A stretch of DNA of 64,000 nucleotides, from positions 1,302,001 through 1,366,000 of the forward strand of contig NC_014375.1 in assembly GCF_000144605.1 (NCBI RefSeq), written 5' to 3'. Below the pieces are notes generated by a model that saw nothing but the letters and a program-made list of their open reading frames with translations, made no database searches and had not been told where the DNA came from. The position numbers were made by a program, and so were the translations under genes. Below, piece by piece: positions 37,424-46,936 of this stretch (position 1 is its first letter; each line of letters opens with the position of its first letter). Origin of the DNA: Brevundimonas subvibrioides ATCC 15264 (GTDB lineage: Bacteria; Pseudomonadota; Alphaproteobacteria; Caulobacterales; Caulobacteraceae).

Positions 37424-38431
37424 TCAGGATTTCACGCGCACGGTGTCGCCCGTGCGAACTTTCAGGGCGTCGGCCACCTCGGCGGGCAGGCGCACGGTGT
37501 CGCCGTCGATCGCGGCCTTGGCCCGAACAGCCCGGAAGCCGTCGAGACTGTCGGTCGAGACCAGCGACGGCAGTTCCGCCTCGACGTCCTCGACGATGGA
37601 TGCGGTCAGCCGACGGGCGTCGCGGACGGTGCGGATATGGTCGCGAGGGCAGCTGACCGTCGGCCCCGCATCGAAGATGTCCACCAGTCCGTTCGGCCGG
37701 AATCCCTCGCTTTCCAGCAGGGCCATGGCGGCGACTCCCTGCGGATGGACCTTGCCGATCACGGCGCGGGCGGGCTCGGGCAGCAGCTCGATGTAGATGG
37801 GATGGCGCGGAGCCAGGTCGAGGATGAACTGCTTGTCGGTCGAGCCCGTCATCATGTCCGCCTGGTCGAACGGCATGGGGAAGAACTTGTGCGCGACGTG
37901 GTCCCAGAAGGGGCAGGCCCCGTCGGGCGTGAAGACGCCGCGCAGCTCGGCCAAGACGGTTTCGGCGAACAGATCGGGCTGGGCCCCGATCAGCATGTAG
38001 CGCGACTGGCTGAGCAGCCGCCCCGCGCCGCCCTTCCTCCGGTCCGCCTTCAGGAACAGCGAGCCGACCTCGGTCCAGCCCGTGCATTCGTTGACCAGCT
38101 GCAGCGTCTGGTGCTCCAGCTTGATGTCCAGCGAGGGCGAGGACGAGGCGTTGTTCACGACGCGGAACGAGAAGAAGGGGCGGTTCAGGCCCACCGCCGC
38201 CTTGACCGAGGCGATGCCGTCCACGTCCCCGGTGTCGGTCTCCTCCATCATCAGGGTGTACCAGCGGGCCTGCGGGGCCAGGGTCCCGCCAAAGCTGTCC
38301 CGGCTGATGTCGAGGCGCTCGGACAGCTGGTCCGGGTCTTCCGGCAGGCTGGTGAAACCGGGCCCGGACAGGATGGCCAGCTCCAGCAGGTGATCCAGGT
38401 CGGCGGGGCCGGCGGGGCGGACGACGAGCAC
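37424..38431 (-). CDS. astA: Arginine N-succinyltransferase
   Basis: First enzyme of the AST pathway, transferring succinyl from succinyl-CoA to arginine; 335 residues. I start it at the GTG at 38431, whose first base is the last base of the upstream stop (TAGTG) and which has GGAG eight bases before it; the product then begins VLVVRPAGPADLDHLLELA, aligned with known AstA N-termini. Further motifs are GPGFTSLP, EVGSLFLKADRRKGGAGRLLS and IFDAGPTVSCPRDHIRTVRDA. Confidence 0.94.
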   Translation of the reverse strand: MLVVRPAGPADLDHLLELAILSGPGFTSLPEDPDQLSERLDISRDSFGGTLAPQARWYTLMMEETDTGDVDGIASVKAAVGLNRPFFSFRVVNNASSSPSLDIKLEHQTLQLVNECTGWTEVGSLFLKADRRKGGAGRLLSQSRYMLIGAQPDLFAETVLAELRGVFTPDGACPFWDHVAHKFFPMPFDQADMMTGSTDKQFILDLAPRHPIYIELLPEPARAVIGKVHPQGVAAMALLESEGFRPNGLVDIFDAGPTVSCPRDHIRTVRDARRLTASIVEDVEAELPSLVSTDSLDGFRAVRAKAAIDGDTVRLPAEVADALKVRTGDTVRVKS

Positions 38432-39681
38432 TACAGGGTCTCCAGACGCAGGCGTTTCAGGCGCTGCGCGTCGATCTCGCCCGAGGCGATCTTGCACAGC
38501 ATGAGGGTGGACAGCCGGGCCCGCTCCACGAAGCTCTCGGGCCAGGCGAACTCTTCGGGGGAATGGATCAGGCCGCCCCGCACGCCCAGGGTGTCGATGT
38601 TGGGCAGGCCGGCGGCGTGCAGGTTGTTGCCCTCGCAGACGCCGCCGCTGGGCGACCAGGCGATCGTCTGGCCCAGCAGGGCCCCCGTCTCGCGCACGGC
38701 CTCGAACAGGGCGGTCTGGGAGGCGTCCATGGGCTTGGGCGCGCGGGTCATGCCGCCGTGCAGGTCCAGCATCAGCCCGTCGAACGGGGGCGTCGCGGCG
38801 ATCTCTGCAATTGCGTCCGTGATCCAGGCGGCCGCCTGGGCGTCCGGAACGCGGACGTTGAAGCGGACCACGGCGTTGTCGGCCACAACGTTCAGGGCTC
38901 CACCGCCGGAGATGCGCGCGACGTTGACGGTCACGCCCTCGCGACGCCCGTTCAGGCCGTGCAGGGCCGCCGCGACGATCGCTGCCCCGGCGACGGCATT
39001 GGCGCCCTCGTGGAAAGCGCGACCCGCGTGGGCGGCCCGACCCCTGACGATGAGGTGGAAATTGCCGCTGCCCTTTCTCGCCCCCGCGAGGGTGCCGTCG
39101 GCGAGGGCGGGTTCATAGGTCATGCCGACATGGCCGCGCGCGCCCAACTCGGCCAGCAGGGGGGCAGAGGCGGGCGATCCGATCTCCTCGTCGGGAGACA
39201 GCAGGACCGTCCAGCCGACATTGGCACGGTCGGGATGCGTCTCGAACGCCTCGAGCGCGCCGAGCATGACGGAGATGCCGCCCTTCATGTCCGCGATGCC
39301 CGGGCCGTTCAGGGCCCCGTCGAGGCGGTGGGCGACGGTCTGGAAGGCGCTGTCGGCCGGATAGACGGTGTCATAGTGGCCGGTCAGGACGACCTGGATG
39401 GGGGCGTCAGGCCGGGCCGTGACCTTCAACGCATCCGCGCGCGACTGGGGACGGACGGTGCCGTCGTCGGCGACGGTGGAGAAGCCTTGGGTCTGGACCC
39501 GGATCACCTCGGCGGGCAGGCGGGCGGCCTCGGCCTCCAGCAGGTCCAGCATGGCGTTCAGGCCGTCGGGGTTGTCGCTGCCGGAATTAACGTTCGACCA
39601 GGCAACCGCGCGGTCGATCAGGATCGCCTCGCCCCGCCCGACCAGGTCGAGGGCGGCATGATCCTGTGGGAGAATCCGCAT
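38431..39681 (-). CDS. M20-family metallohydrolase in the ast operon
   Basis: A 416-residue zinc amidohydrolase of the M20 (ArgE/DapE/CPG2) family. Metal-site segments are VVLTGHYDTVYPAD (first His and bridging Asp region), IADMKGGI (Asp), LLSPDEEIGSPAS (Glu-Glu) and the late GLIHSPEEFAWP (His). It heads the operon and is coupled to astA (TAGTG). A usual astE (succinylglutamate desuccinylase) is absent from the window, and M20 enzymes include succinyl-DAP desuccinylase, so it may replace AstE. That is inference; the family call is firm. Confidence 0.88.
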   Translation of the reverse strand: MRILPQDHAALDLVGRGEAILIDRAVAWSNVNSGSDNPDGLNAMLDLLEAEAARLPAEVIRVQTQGFSTVADDGTVRPQSRADALKVTARPDAPIQVVLTGHYDTVYPADSAFQTVAHRLDGALNGPGIADMKGGISVMLGALEAFETHPDRANVGWTVLLSPDEEIGSPASAPLLAELGARGHVGMTYEPALADGTLAGARKGSGNFHLIVRGRAAHAGRAFHEGANAVAGAAIVAAALHGLNGRREGVTVNVARISGGGALNVVADNAVVRFNVRVPDAQAAAWITDAIAEIAATPPFDGLMLDLHGGMTRAPKPMDASQTALFEAVRETGALLGQTIAWSPSGGVCEGNNLHAAGLPNIDTLGVRGGLIHSPEEFAWPESFVERARLSTLMLCKIASGEIDAQRLKRLRLETL

Positions 39682-39775
39682 TGTGAGACCTTAGACGGGT
39701 CGACCGGAAAGGTGAAGGCTTGCGGTACGCCCGGACTGAGTGTAAAGCCTGCTTGTCATTTTGGGAGGACGAACG

Positions 39776-40294
39776 ATGAGCGACTGGATCAAGGCCTTTA
39801 ACCCCACCAGCCCGATCACCACAGAGGCGGAGGCCGAGGGCGCGGCCCGCGCCAGTGCGGTCGCGATGTTCATCGGAGCCGCCGTCGGCGTCGTCAGCGT
39901 CGTGTGGACGCTGGCCAATCCGGGCGAGATCCAGGCGGCGCTCGACAGCGTCAACCAGGCCAATCCCGACGCCGCCGCCGCCGCTGCGGCGGGTGCCCAG
40001 GTCGGACTGTGGCTGGCCGGGGGCCTGGCGGTACTTCAGCTGATCCTAGGCCTGGTCCAGTGGCGCAACCCCGGCAAGCTGCTGGCGATCCTGTTCCTGG
40101 TGCTCGTGCTGTTCGGCATCGTGTCGACCGCGGCCACCCCGTTGATCGCCGGCGCGATGCCGAACATCCCGGTGACGCCGATGTGGCAGATCGCGCTTTC
40201 GCTGGTCGTCATGGCCGTGCAGCTGATCCTGCTGATCGCGGGCCTGCGCGGCATCAGCCGGCTGGACCGGCTGCAGATGGAAGGCGCCCGCTAG
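39776..40294 (+). CDS. Four-helix integral membrane protein, hypothetical
   Basis: A 172-residue protein with four hydrophobic helices (about 27-48, 75-95, 100-122 and 135-157). An Ala-rich loop lies between helices 1 and 2. The ATG at 39776 follows GGGAGGACGAACG. There are no catalytic motifs and no recognised family. It is divergent from the ast operon and is followed at once by a repeat-rich stretch. Role unknown. Confidence 0.78.
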   Translation: MSDWIKAFNPTSPITTEAEAEGAARASAVAMFIGAAVGVVSVVWTLANPGEIQAALDSVNQANPDAAAAAAAGAQVGLWLAGGLAVLQLILGLVQWRNPGKLLAILFLVLVLFGIVSTAATPLIAGAMPNIPVTPMWQIALSLVVMAVQLILLIAGLRGISRLDRLQMEGAR

Positions 40295-40309
40295 AGCTGG
40301 ATCGTTTGA

Positions 40310-40396
40310 GGTGGACCCACTCCGTGGGTCCACCGAAAGCGTCAATCAAGCCTTCGCCTGTTCCCGGAGCCTGATCCTTTTCGTGCCGATCAGGCT
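40310..40396. repeat. Double-hairpin intergenic element
   Basis: Hairpin one (40310-40334) is an 11-bp perfect stem with a 3-base loop (GGTGGACCCAC-TCC-GTGGGTCCACC), the same geometry as the hairpin at 25087-25111. Hairpin two (40368-40396) has a perfect 9-bp stem AGCCTGATC/GATCAGGCT with an 11-base loop and abuts the tamB stop. Together they may end transcription of the convergent genes; they also look like a member of a dispersed repeat family. Confidence 0.7.
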
Positions 40397-43300
40397 TCAG
40401 GGCGTCGCGCGCCGGTTCGGGCGGCGGTCGTCTTCACCGGCGGCCGCGCCCGGCACCCGGGACTGCCGCCGCCAACGGATGGACAGGGTGGCGTCGCCCT
40501 GACCGCCGAACTGCGAGCTGATGGCGACGTTCCTGCGGACCTGCCATTCGACGTTGACGGCGGCTCCGCCCTCTCCGCCGCCGATGATCTCCAGATAGAC
40601 GTCGTCGGTGATGTAGCGACCGCCCGCGACCGTCAGGGCCGAGGCCTCTCCACCGAACGACAGACGGTCCAGACCGGCCAGTTCGCGCAGGTTGCCGATC
40701 ACGTCGAAGCCCCCACCGCCCGCCAGTGAAGCGACCCCCGCCGCGAGTTGCGCCGCCTCGAAGGGCGACAGCTGGGAGGCCGACCGGCCGAACAGCACCT
40801 GGGACAGGATCTCGTCTTGGGGCAGTTGCGGCGTCGAGGTCAGAACGATGACGGGCAGGGCGGCCGTGCCGGTGACCCGGATGGTGGCGGTCAGGGCCGG
40901 GTCCTCGCGCACCGCCGACAGGTTCAGCCGGATGCGGGTCGGATCGGTGGACAGGGCGACGGTGCCCCGGTCGTCGAACACGAAGCGCTTGCCGGCGAAA
41001 TCGTAATCGCCGCGCACGATGCGCGCCGTCCCACTCAGGACGGGCTGCGCCACCGTGCCACGGACGCGCGCGTTGACGCTCAGATAGACATTCAGGCCGC
41101 GGCCGACCACGCGGACATCGTTGCCGGTCGAGCGCAGGCGGATATCCAGACCGATCTGGGGACCGCGGCTGCTCGTCGCCTCTTCGGTCTCGGCCGGGTC
41201 GCCGCCCGGGCGGTTGATCTCGACAACGTCCATGGCCGTCACGCCGCTGGGCACCGGGGGGTTGGCCTCGATCCGGGCTTCGTCGATCGTCATCTGACCG
41301 GCCAGCTGGATGTTGCCGTCGGTGCCGCGTGTGACCGTCAGCGGGCCGGTGGCGCGCCCCTGGGCGATGTCGTTGTCGATGATCTGGAAGCGGGTCAGGG
41401 CCAGCTCGAAGCTGGATCCCGATCCCTGACGCAGGCCGATCCGGCCGTCGCCGGACACGGTGCCGCCCGAGCCGTCGGTGGCGGTGAAGGTCTGGATCAG
41501 GGCGGTCGTGTCGTCGAACCGGCTGGCCAGGGTCACGTCGTTCAGCACCAGACCGGTCCCGTTATCACGGAAACGGCCCTGGGCGAGGTTCAGGCGACCG
41601 GTGATCAGGGGCGCGTTCATCGTGCCGTTCAGGATGGCCCGGCCGTCGACCTGACCCGCCAGTGTGCGTTCACCCCCGAAGAAGACATCCCAGATCGGCT
41701 GGATCTGGCCATTGACCACGACTTCGCCCGACATGGGCCGCGTCTTGTTGATGGCAAGCCGCAACGGCGCTGCGGAGGCCTCGACCGGAAGCGTCACGTC
41801 GGCCGTCGCGCGCACGGCGTCGGTGCCGGCGGCATTGGCCTGGATGCGCAGGGTGTTGTTGACCAGGGTCGCGTTGACGGTGCCGTCCACGGACAGGCCG
41901 CGCGGGGCGTCGACGCTGCGCAGCTGGGCCAGGGTCACGTTGGCGGACCCCGAAAGGTCGTCGCCCGATCCGCGCAGGGAGACCCGCCCCGTGACGCGAC
42001 CGCTGAGATCGGGCGCGATTGAGCCCAGCTCGACGCTGGTCAGGTCGGCCTGGATCACGGCGGCGTCGGCGTCCTGACGCATCTCGCCCAGCAGGACTCC
42101 GCCGCCGACCGTCATGTCGACCCGGACCACGCGACCGTCCCCGGCCAGGGCGACGACGGCCGGGCTGCGGGTGGCGAAGGCGACTTCCCGTACGCGACCG
42201 TTGCCCGAAAGAGTCACGCTCTGGGCCGTGTCCTGGCGCGCGTAGACGCCGGTGCCATCGAACGAGACCGGGGTCGGTCCCCCGACATCGGCCACGATGC
42301 TGAAGGGCAGGCGGTCCAGCGTGCCGCGCCCGTCGAGGCTGATGCGACGGATCACATAGGGCGAACCCGAGAACCGCAGGTCCCGCCCGGTGACGTCCAG
42401 AATCGCGCTCTCGTTGCCCGGGCCGTCGGTCAGGCGGATGCGGCCGTCTGCCGTCCCCGACGTCAGGAAGGCCCCGGGGCGTGCGGTGAAGGTCAGGTCT
42501 GCACTGGACGGTGTGTTGTTGTTCAGCGCCAGCGCGCCCTGGGCGGTGATCCCGCCCGCGTTCAGATCGACATCGGTCAGGCGCAGGGCGTTGCCGCCAA
42601 GGAAGAAGTTCCCCGATGCGGTCGCGGGACCATAGTTCGATCCGGCCGTCAGGACGACCCGGCCGTCAGAGGCGTCCGTGCCCTTCCGGAAGCTGAGGAT
42701 CAGGTTCGTGTCGGTCAGGGTCAGCGGACCGGCCGCGACGCTGGCGAAGGTGGCGGTCAGGTCGGCGCGGGGCTGGGCCAGGGTTCCCGTCAGGGCTCCG
42801 TTGCCCGTCATGGCACCGTCGATCGCCACCGGTCCGACGCCGAAGGGGCCTTGCGCATTCCAGTCGAGCGCCAGCCGCAGGCGACCGGCGGGCTCGATCA
42901 GGCCGCGGGCGCTGGCCCGGCCGGCGGCACCGGTCAGCAGGCCCTGCTCGACCTCGATCCGGCCGCCGTTCAGCGCCCCGGCCAGCTGCAGGCGAGGGGT
43001 GGCTCCCAGCAGGCGATCCAGTTCGGCCATGCCGGTGGCCAGACGCGCCGCCCGGCCGTCGAAGGTCAGTCGCCACGGGGCTCCGGTCCGGGCCATCGAG
43101 GCTTGGATTGGTCCGCCGAAGGTCCCGCGCGCGCCGGGCCGGATCCGGCTGACGTCCGTGATCTCGGCACGACCCCGGAAACCCAGACCGCCCAGCAGAT
43201 TGCGCCCTCCCGACCCGGTCAGGGTGAGGGCCTGCCCCCGTGCGTCGATGTCCTCCAGCAGGAGCGCGCCGTCCTTCGCCCGGGCGGCCGCGAACTTGAA

Positions 43301-44644
43301 GCGGGGCTGGGCCCCCAGCAGGGCCCCGATGATTCCGGCGCTGCGACCGCCCGCCACCGACAGGTCGCCGCTCAGCGCGAACCGTCCATCGTCGGCGGAA
43401 AGATTCAGCGGGCCGGATACCTGGCTGGCCGCATAGCTGGCGACGTCGGCGTTCGACAGGCGGATGTCTCCCTCCAGGGACCAGGTCTTCGCAGAGCCTT
43501 TGAAGATGGCAGAGTAGGTCGCCGCGCCGCCGACCGGTGTCCCGACCAGCCGGGTCACGGATCCCGTGGAGACCGACACCGCGACGCCGTCGTCGGCGGT
43601 CTGGTTCTTGAGGTCGATCACCCCGCGCGCGCTGGACGTCAGATTGTCCGAGATCAGCCGCCAGGCGAGGCCCTGAACATCCTTGTTGTCGGCCGTGGGC
43701 ACGGACGCGAAACCGAACCGGGCCGTCCGGCCGATGCGCTGGACGAAGGGTTCCAGCAGGTCCGAGCCGCTGAAGTCGAAATAGCCGGAGATGCGCGAGC
43801 CGCCCACGCCATACCGGCCGCGCACGGTGAGAGGCACGAACTCGCCCGTCCGGACCGTGGCATTCACGATCTCGCCGTTCACCAGGGCGACGGCGGAGAA
43901 GGGCTGGTCCGGCGAGTAGCCCAGCGATCCCGCCAGGGGGCCGCCCTGGGCTTCGCTGGCTTGGAGGTTCAGGCGCAGGTCCTCGACCTTCCCGCCGAAG
44001 GTCGTCGTCACCCGCAGATAGTCGCCGGGCCGGTTCTGGCTGTAGGCGTTCAGCGAGGCGGTCTTGTTGCCGAAACGAGGGATCAGGGCGTCACCCGTCA
44101 ACCGCCACTTGCCGTATTCCTTCGAGAATCCCTCGAGCAGTTCGACGTTGGCGGAGAAGCGGTCGATGTCGACGCTGATCGGGCTGGGCTGGGGCGGCTT
44201 GCCGTCCGGCGGATCCAGCGTGGGACGGCGCAGAAGGCGGATGGACTGCGCGCTGATGTCGGTCGCGTGGAAACGCCGGGTGACCAGCGGCCAGTAGTCC
44301 CAGTCGACCCGGACGTTGCGCGCCTCGAGCCATACGCCGTCCTGATCGGTGATCGTCACGCGCGCCAGGGTGAAGTCGTCGAACAGGTCCCCCGACAGGC
44401 CTTCGACATTGATGCGGCCGTAGCGGCTGATCTTCTTGCCGGCGATGAAGCTGGTGACCAGGTCGCGGCCCGGACCCGAGACCAGATACATCCGCCCGCC
44501 GATCGCCAGGATCAGGGCCAGGGCGGCCAGTCCGACCAGCACGAAACCGGCGATGAAGCCGAAGGCCTGCAGTCGCGTGCGACGGCGCTTCTCGGCCTTC
44601 GCCGGCGTTTCGACCTCGGCTGTGTCGGGGGTCGGGTCGGTCAA
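40397..44644 (-). CDS. tamB: Translocation and assembly module inner-membrane protein TamB
   Basis: A 1415-residue AsmA/TamB-like protein. A single N-terminal anchor (about 28-52) is followed by a very long beta-rich periplasmic part with repeated GxGxxxLR-type strands, and the conserved DUF490 C-terminus (YDFAGKRFVFDDRGTVALSTDPTRIRLNLSAV, LPVIVLTSTPQLPQDEILSQVLFGRSASQLSPFEAAQLAAG). With TamA it spans the envelope and helps insert outer-membrane proteins, or moves phospholipids. The start overlaps the tamA stop (ATGA), so the pair is co-translated. Confidence 0.95.
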   Translation of the reverse strand: MTDPTPDTAEVETPAKAEKRRRTRLQAFGFIAGFVLVGLAALALILAIGGRMYLVSGPGRDLVTSFIAGKKISRYGRINVEGLSGDLFDDFTLARVTITDQDGVWLEARNVRVDWDYWPLVTRRFHATDISAQSIRLLRRPTLDPPDGKPPQPSPISVDIDRFSANVELLEGFSKEYGKWRLTGDALIPRFGNKTASLNAYSQNRPGDYLRVTTTFGGKVEDLRLNLQASEAQGGPLAGSLGYSPDQPFSAVALVNGEIVNATVRTGEFVPLTVRGRYGVGGSRISGYFDFSGSDLLEPFVQRIGRTARFGFASVPTADNKDVQGLAWRLISDNLTSSARGVIDLKNQTADDGVAVSVSTGSVTRLVGTPVGGAATYSAIFKGSAKTWSLEGDIRLSNADVASYAASQVSGPLNLSADDGRFALSGDLSVAGGRSAGIIGALLGAQPRFKFAAARAKDGALLLEDIDARGQALTLTGSGGRNLLGGLGFRGRAEITDVSRIRPGARGTFGGPIQASMARTGAPWRLTFDGRAARLATGMAELDRLLGATPRLQLAGALNGGRIEVEQGLLTGAAGRASARGLIEPAGRLRLALDWNAQGPFGVGPVAIDGAMTGNGALTGTLAQPRADLTATFASVAAGPLTLTDTNLILSFRKGTDASDGRVVLTAGSNYGPATASGNFFLGGNALRLTDVDLNAGGITAQGALALNNNTPSSADLTFTARPGAFLTSGTADGRIRLTDGPGNESAILDVTGRDLRFSGSPYVIRRISLDGRGTLDRLPFSIVADVGGPTPVSFDGTGVYARQDTAQSVTLSGNGRVREVAFATRSPAVVALAGDGRVVRVDMTVGGGVLLGEMRQDADAAVIQADLTSVELGSIAPDLSGRVTGRVSLRGSGDDLSGSANVTLAQLRSVDAPRGLSVDGTVNATLVNNTLRIQANAAGTDAVRATADVTLPVEASAAPLRLAINKTRPMSGEVVVNGQIQPIWDVFFGGERTLAGQVDGRAILNGTMNAPLITGRLNLAQGRFRDNGTGLVLNDVTLASRFDDTTALIQTFTATDGSGGTVSGDGRIGLRQGSGSSFELALTRFQIIDNDIAQGRATGPLTVTRGTDGNIQLAGQMTIDEARIEANPPVPSGVTAMDVVEINRPGGDPAETEEATSSRGPQIGLDIRLRSTGNDVRVVGRGLNVYLSVNARVRGTVAQPVLSGTARIVRGDYDFAGKRFVFDDRGTVALSTDPTRIRLNLSAVREDPALTATIRVTGTAALPVIVLTSTPQLPQDEILSQVLFGRSASQLSPFEAAQLAAGVASLAGGGGFDVIGNLRELAGLDRLSFGGEASALTVAGGRYITDDVYLEIIGGGEGGAAVNVEWQVRRNVAISSQFGGQGDATLSIRWRRQSRVPGAAAGEDDRRPNRRATP

Positions 44645-46452
44645 AACGCCTGGCCGATGCTGACGTAGACCTGGAAGCTGGCGTCGCCGTCACGCTTGTC
44701 CAGCGGAATGGCGATGTCCGCGCGGATCGGGCCGAAGGACAGGTTGTAGCGCCCGCCGATGCCCACGGAGTAACGCAGGTTCGAGAAGTCTGGCGTTTCG
44801 TCGAACCCGATCGCACCGGCGTCGACGAAGGCCACGGCCCCGAAGTTCCTGCCCAGATCCCGCCGCACCTCGGCGGACACCTCGAACAGGGAGATGCCGC
44901 CGCGCGGAGTGTTGTCGGGCAGACGCGGGCCCACACCCTGGTACTGATAGCCGCGGACGGATCCGCCGCCGCCGGAATAGAACAGGCGGTCCGACGGCAC
45001 GCTGAGCTCGCTGCCCCCGATGATCGATCCCAGCCGAATGCGTCCGGCCAGGACCGTCCTGGCGCGAGAGTCGAGGGACCGATACGTCGTGGCCTGGGCC
45101 TCGCTGCGCAGGAACAGGATGGTGTCTTCGCCCGCCACGGCGGTCGGCTGGATGTTGACCGTCAGCCGCCAGCCGTTCGTCGGGTTGAGCGGGTCGTTCG
45201 ACTGGTCGATGTAGGCGCTGGCGCGACCGGTAAAGATGGCCAGATCGCGGTCCAGGCTGACTGGCAGCTGGGTCACCGGATCGAAACGGCTCTCGTTATA
45301 CCGCCCGAAATCCAGACCGACGCCGTAGCTGTACCAGGACGTCTTGCCCAGACGCTGTCGCAGGTCGGCCGACAGCACCCCGGCGGTGCGGATGTAGGCG
45401 TCGGTATCCTCGTTCACCACGGCGGACGACAGGGCCAGGGTCTGGCCCGGCGCGCGCCAGTGGGGCAGGGAAAGGTCGGCCCCGATCCGGCTGTCGATGT
45501 TGGCGATACGCGCCTGGAATCGCAGGGTGTCGGCCCGGCCGAACCGGTTGTACCAGGTCCACAGACCCTCGACGCCCGACCCGTCGGCGGTCGAGAAGGT
45601 GGCACCCGCCTCCAGAATCTTGCGGGGTCGATCCGTCAGGGTCACCACGATCGGGCGGTTGCCGTCGGCTGTGGTCTGGTCCGGGCCGGTCAGGGCCACC
45701 GCGACCCCGTCGTAGACGCCGGTCTCCAGCAGACGCCGTTCCAGTTCGCCCACCAGTTCGGGGTCGTAGCGCTGCCCCGGGCTCCAGGGTGCCAGATTGG
45801 CGACCCAGTCGGGGTTGGTCGGTCCGCGGGTCTGCACGCGCACGCCGTCCAGTCGCACAAGGGCGCCGGAGCTGATGTTGAAGGTCGGTTGCACCGTCAT
45901 GGCGGCGTGATCCACCACGACGCGCCGGGGCCGGGTCGCGGCGTCCGGATAGCCTTCCCGTGTCAGGCTCGCGATGATCCGCCCCTCGGCGGCGACGACC
46001 TCTGCGGCGCGCCCTGGATCGCCGGGGGTCAGCCCGATGTCGGCCTGGGCGGTCTGGATGACCTCGGTCTCCGGCTCTGGCGCGACCCACTGGATCGTGG
46101 CCGGGGCCAAGGCGAAGCGGGTGCCCGACTGAACGCTGACGATGGCGACGGGCGTTTCCTCACCCTCGACGATGTCCTCGAGGATGGACTGGTAGTAGCC
46201 CTCCGACCGCAGCACGGCCTCGGCCGATTCCATCGCGGCCCGGGCGCGGCGTCGCGCCTCGAAGCGGTTCGCCGGCGGATCGTCGGTCTCGCCGATCGCC
46301 TGCACGAGACGCGTGCGCAGATCGGCGGAAAGATCGCCGCGGACCTCGGCACGCGGATCGGCCCTGGCGGCCTCCGGATGACCCAGCCACAGGCAGGCAG
46401 CGCCCATCGCAGCCAGACCAAACGAGGCGCAACGGTAACGACGCACCCTCAC
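44641..46452 (-). CDS. tamA: Outer-membrane assembly factor TamA
   Basis: A 603-residue BamA/Omp85-superfamily protein: signal peptide (about 1-28, ending ARAD), POTRA domains (about 30-270) and a C-terminal 16-stranded barrel with YSGGGGSVRGYQYQGVGPRL and GAVAFVDAGAIGF, ending VYVSIGQAF with the aromatic last residue. I chose the GTG at 46452: AAGGA lies seven bases upstream and it opens directly on the signal peptide. A TTG at 46536 overlapping the upstream stop is possible but would bury the signal peptide. Confidence 0.93.
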   Translation of the reverse strand: MRVRRYRCASFGLAAMGAACLWLGHPEAARADPRAEVRGDLSADLRTRLVQAIGETDDPPANRFEARRRARAAMESAEAVLRSEGYYQSILEDIVEGEETPVAIVSVQSGTRFALAPATIQWVAPEPETEVIQTAQADIGLTPGDPGRAAEVVAAEGRIIASLTREGYPDAATRPRRVVVDHAAMTVQPTFNISSGALVRLDGVRVQTRGPTNPDWVANLAPWSPGQRYDPELVGELERRLLETGVYDGVAVALTGPDQTTADGNRPIVVTLTDRPRKILEAGATFSTADGSGVEGLWTWYNRFGRADTLRFQARIANIDSRIGADLSLPHWRAPGQTLALSSAVVNEDTDAYIRTAGVLSADLRQRLGKTSWYSYGVGLDFGRYNESRFDPVTQLPVSLDRDLAIFTGRASAYIDQSNDPLNPTNGWRLTVNIQPTAVAGEDTILFLRSEAQATTYRSLDSRARTVLAGRIRLGSIIGGSELSVPSDRLFYSGGGGSVRGYQYQGVGPRLPDNTPRGGISLFEVSAEVRRDLGRNFGAVAFVDAGAIGFDETPDFSNLRYSVGIGGRYNLSFGPIRADIAIPLDKRDGDASFQVYVSIGQAF

Positions 46453-46532
46453 TCCCGATCCTTCATCATCGATCCCGATGACCGACGGGCGCGGCTTGTG
46501 CGACCCAATCACGACGAGGTTGGGGCGAGGGC

Positions 46533-46787
46533 TCAATAGAACAGGGTTTCGCTTTCCGGCTGGACCGATTGTTCAGAAGACCGCTCATCGGCCGGCAGGG
46601 TCGTGGTCGACGGGGCCGTCGTGGGGGCGGTCGTGTCGGCAACCGGCGCAGTCTGATCCGCTGCCGAGGGGGCCACGGGTTCTTCGATCGGGGGCGGAGC
46701 GATTTCCGTCTGCTCCTGATAGGGCTCGTCGCAGGCCGACAGCGCGAGGGCAGCGCCGACGGCTGCAACAATCATCAACGACTTCAT
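46533..46787 (-). CDS. Small proline/threonine-rich lipoprotein
   Basis: An 84-residue predicted lipoprotein: lipobox ALSAC (Cys about 19), then a low-complexity Pro/Thr/Ala/Glu tail ending SETLFY. GGGGAG precedes the ATG. It sits directly upstream of tamA on the same strand and may share its promoter. It is likely disordered. No family recognised; it could be an envelope accessory of TamAB or unrelated. Confidence 0.7.
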   Translation of the reverse strand: MKSLMIVAAVGAALALSACDEPYQEQTEIAPPPIEEPVAPSAADQTAPVADTTAPTTAPSTTTLPADERSSEQSVQPESETLFY

Positions 46788-46936
46788 CTACATCTCCCCC
46801 GGGATCCGGCGTTCGAACGCACCGTGCGCCTCGCCGTTCCATAACGCGCCACACGCGCGTGGTCACGTCGGATCGGCCTGACGGAAACCAATCCTTTGTT
46901 TCTTCGGCGCATGCTGTTCGGTGAAGAGGGGCACCC

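Noticed and set aside
36058..37656. 532-codon plus-strand frame antisense to astD
   Set aside because: Shadow of astD; no coding features.
42851..44668. 605-codon plus-strand frame antisense to tamB
   Set aside because: Shadow; tamB is well supported.
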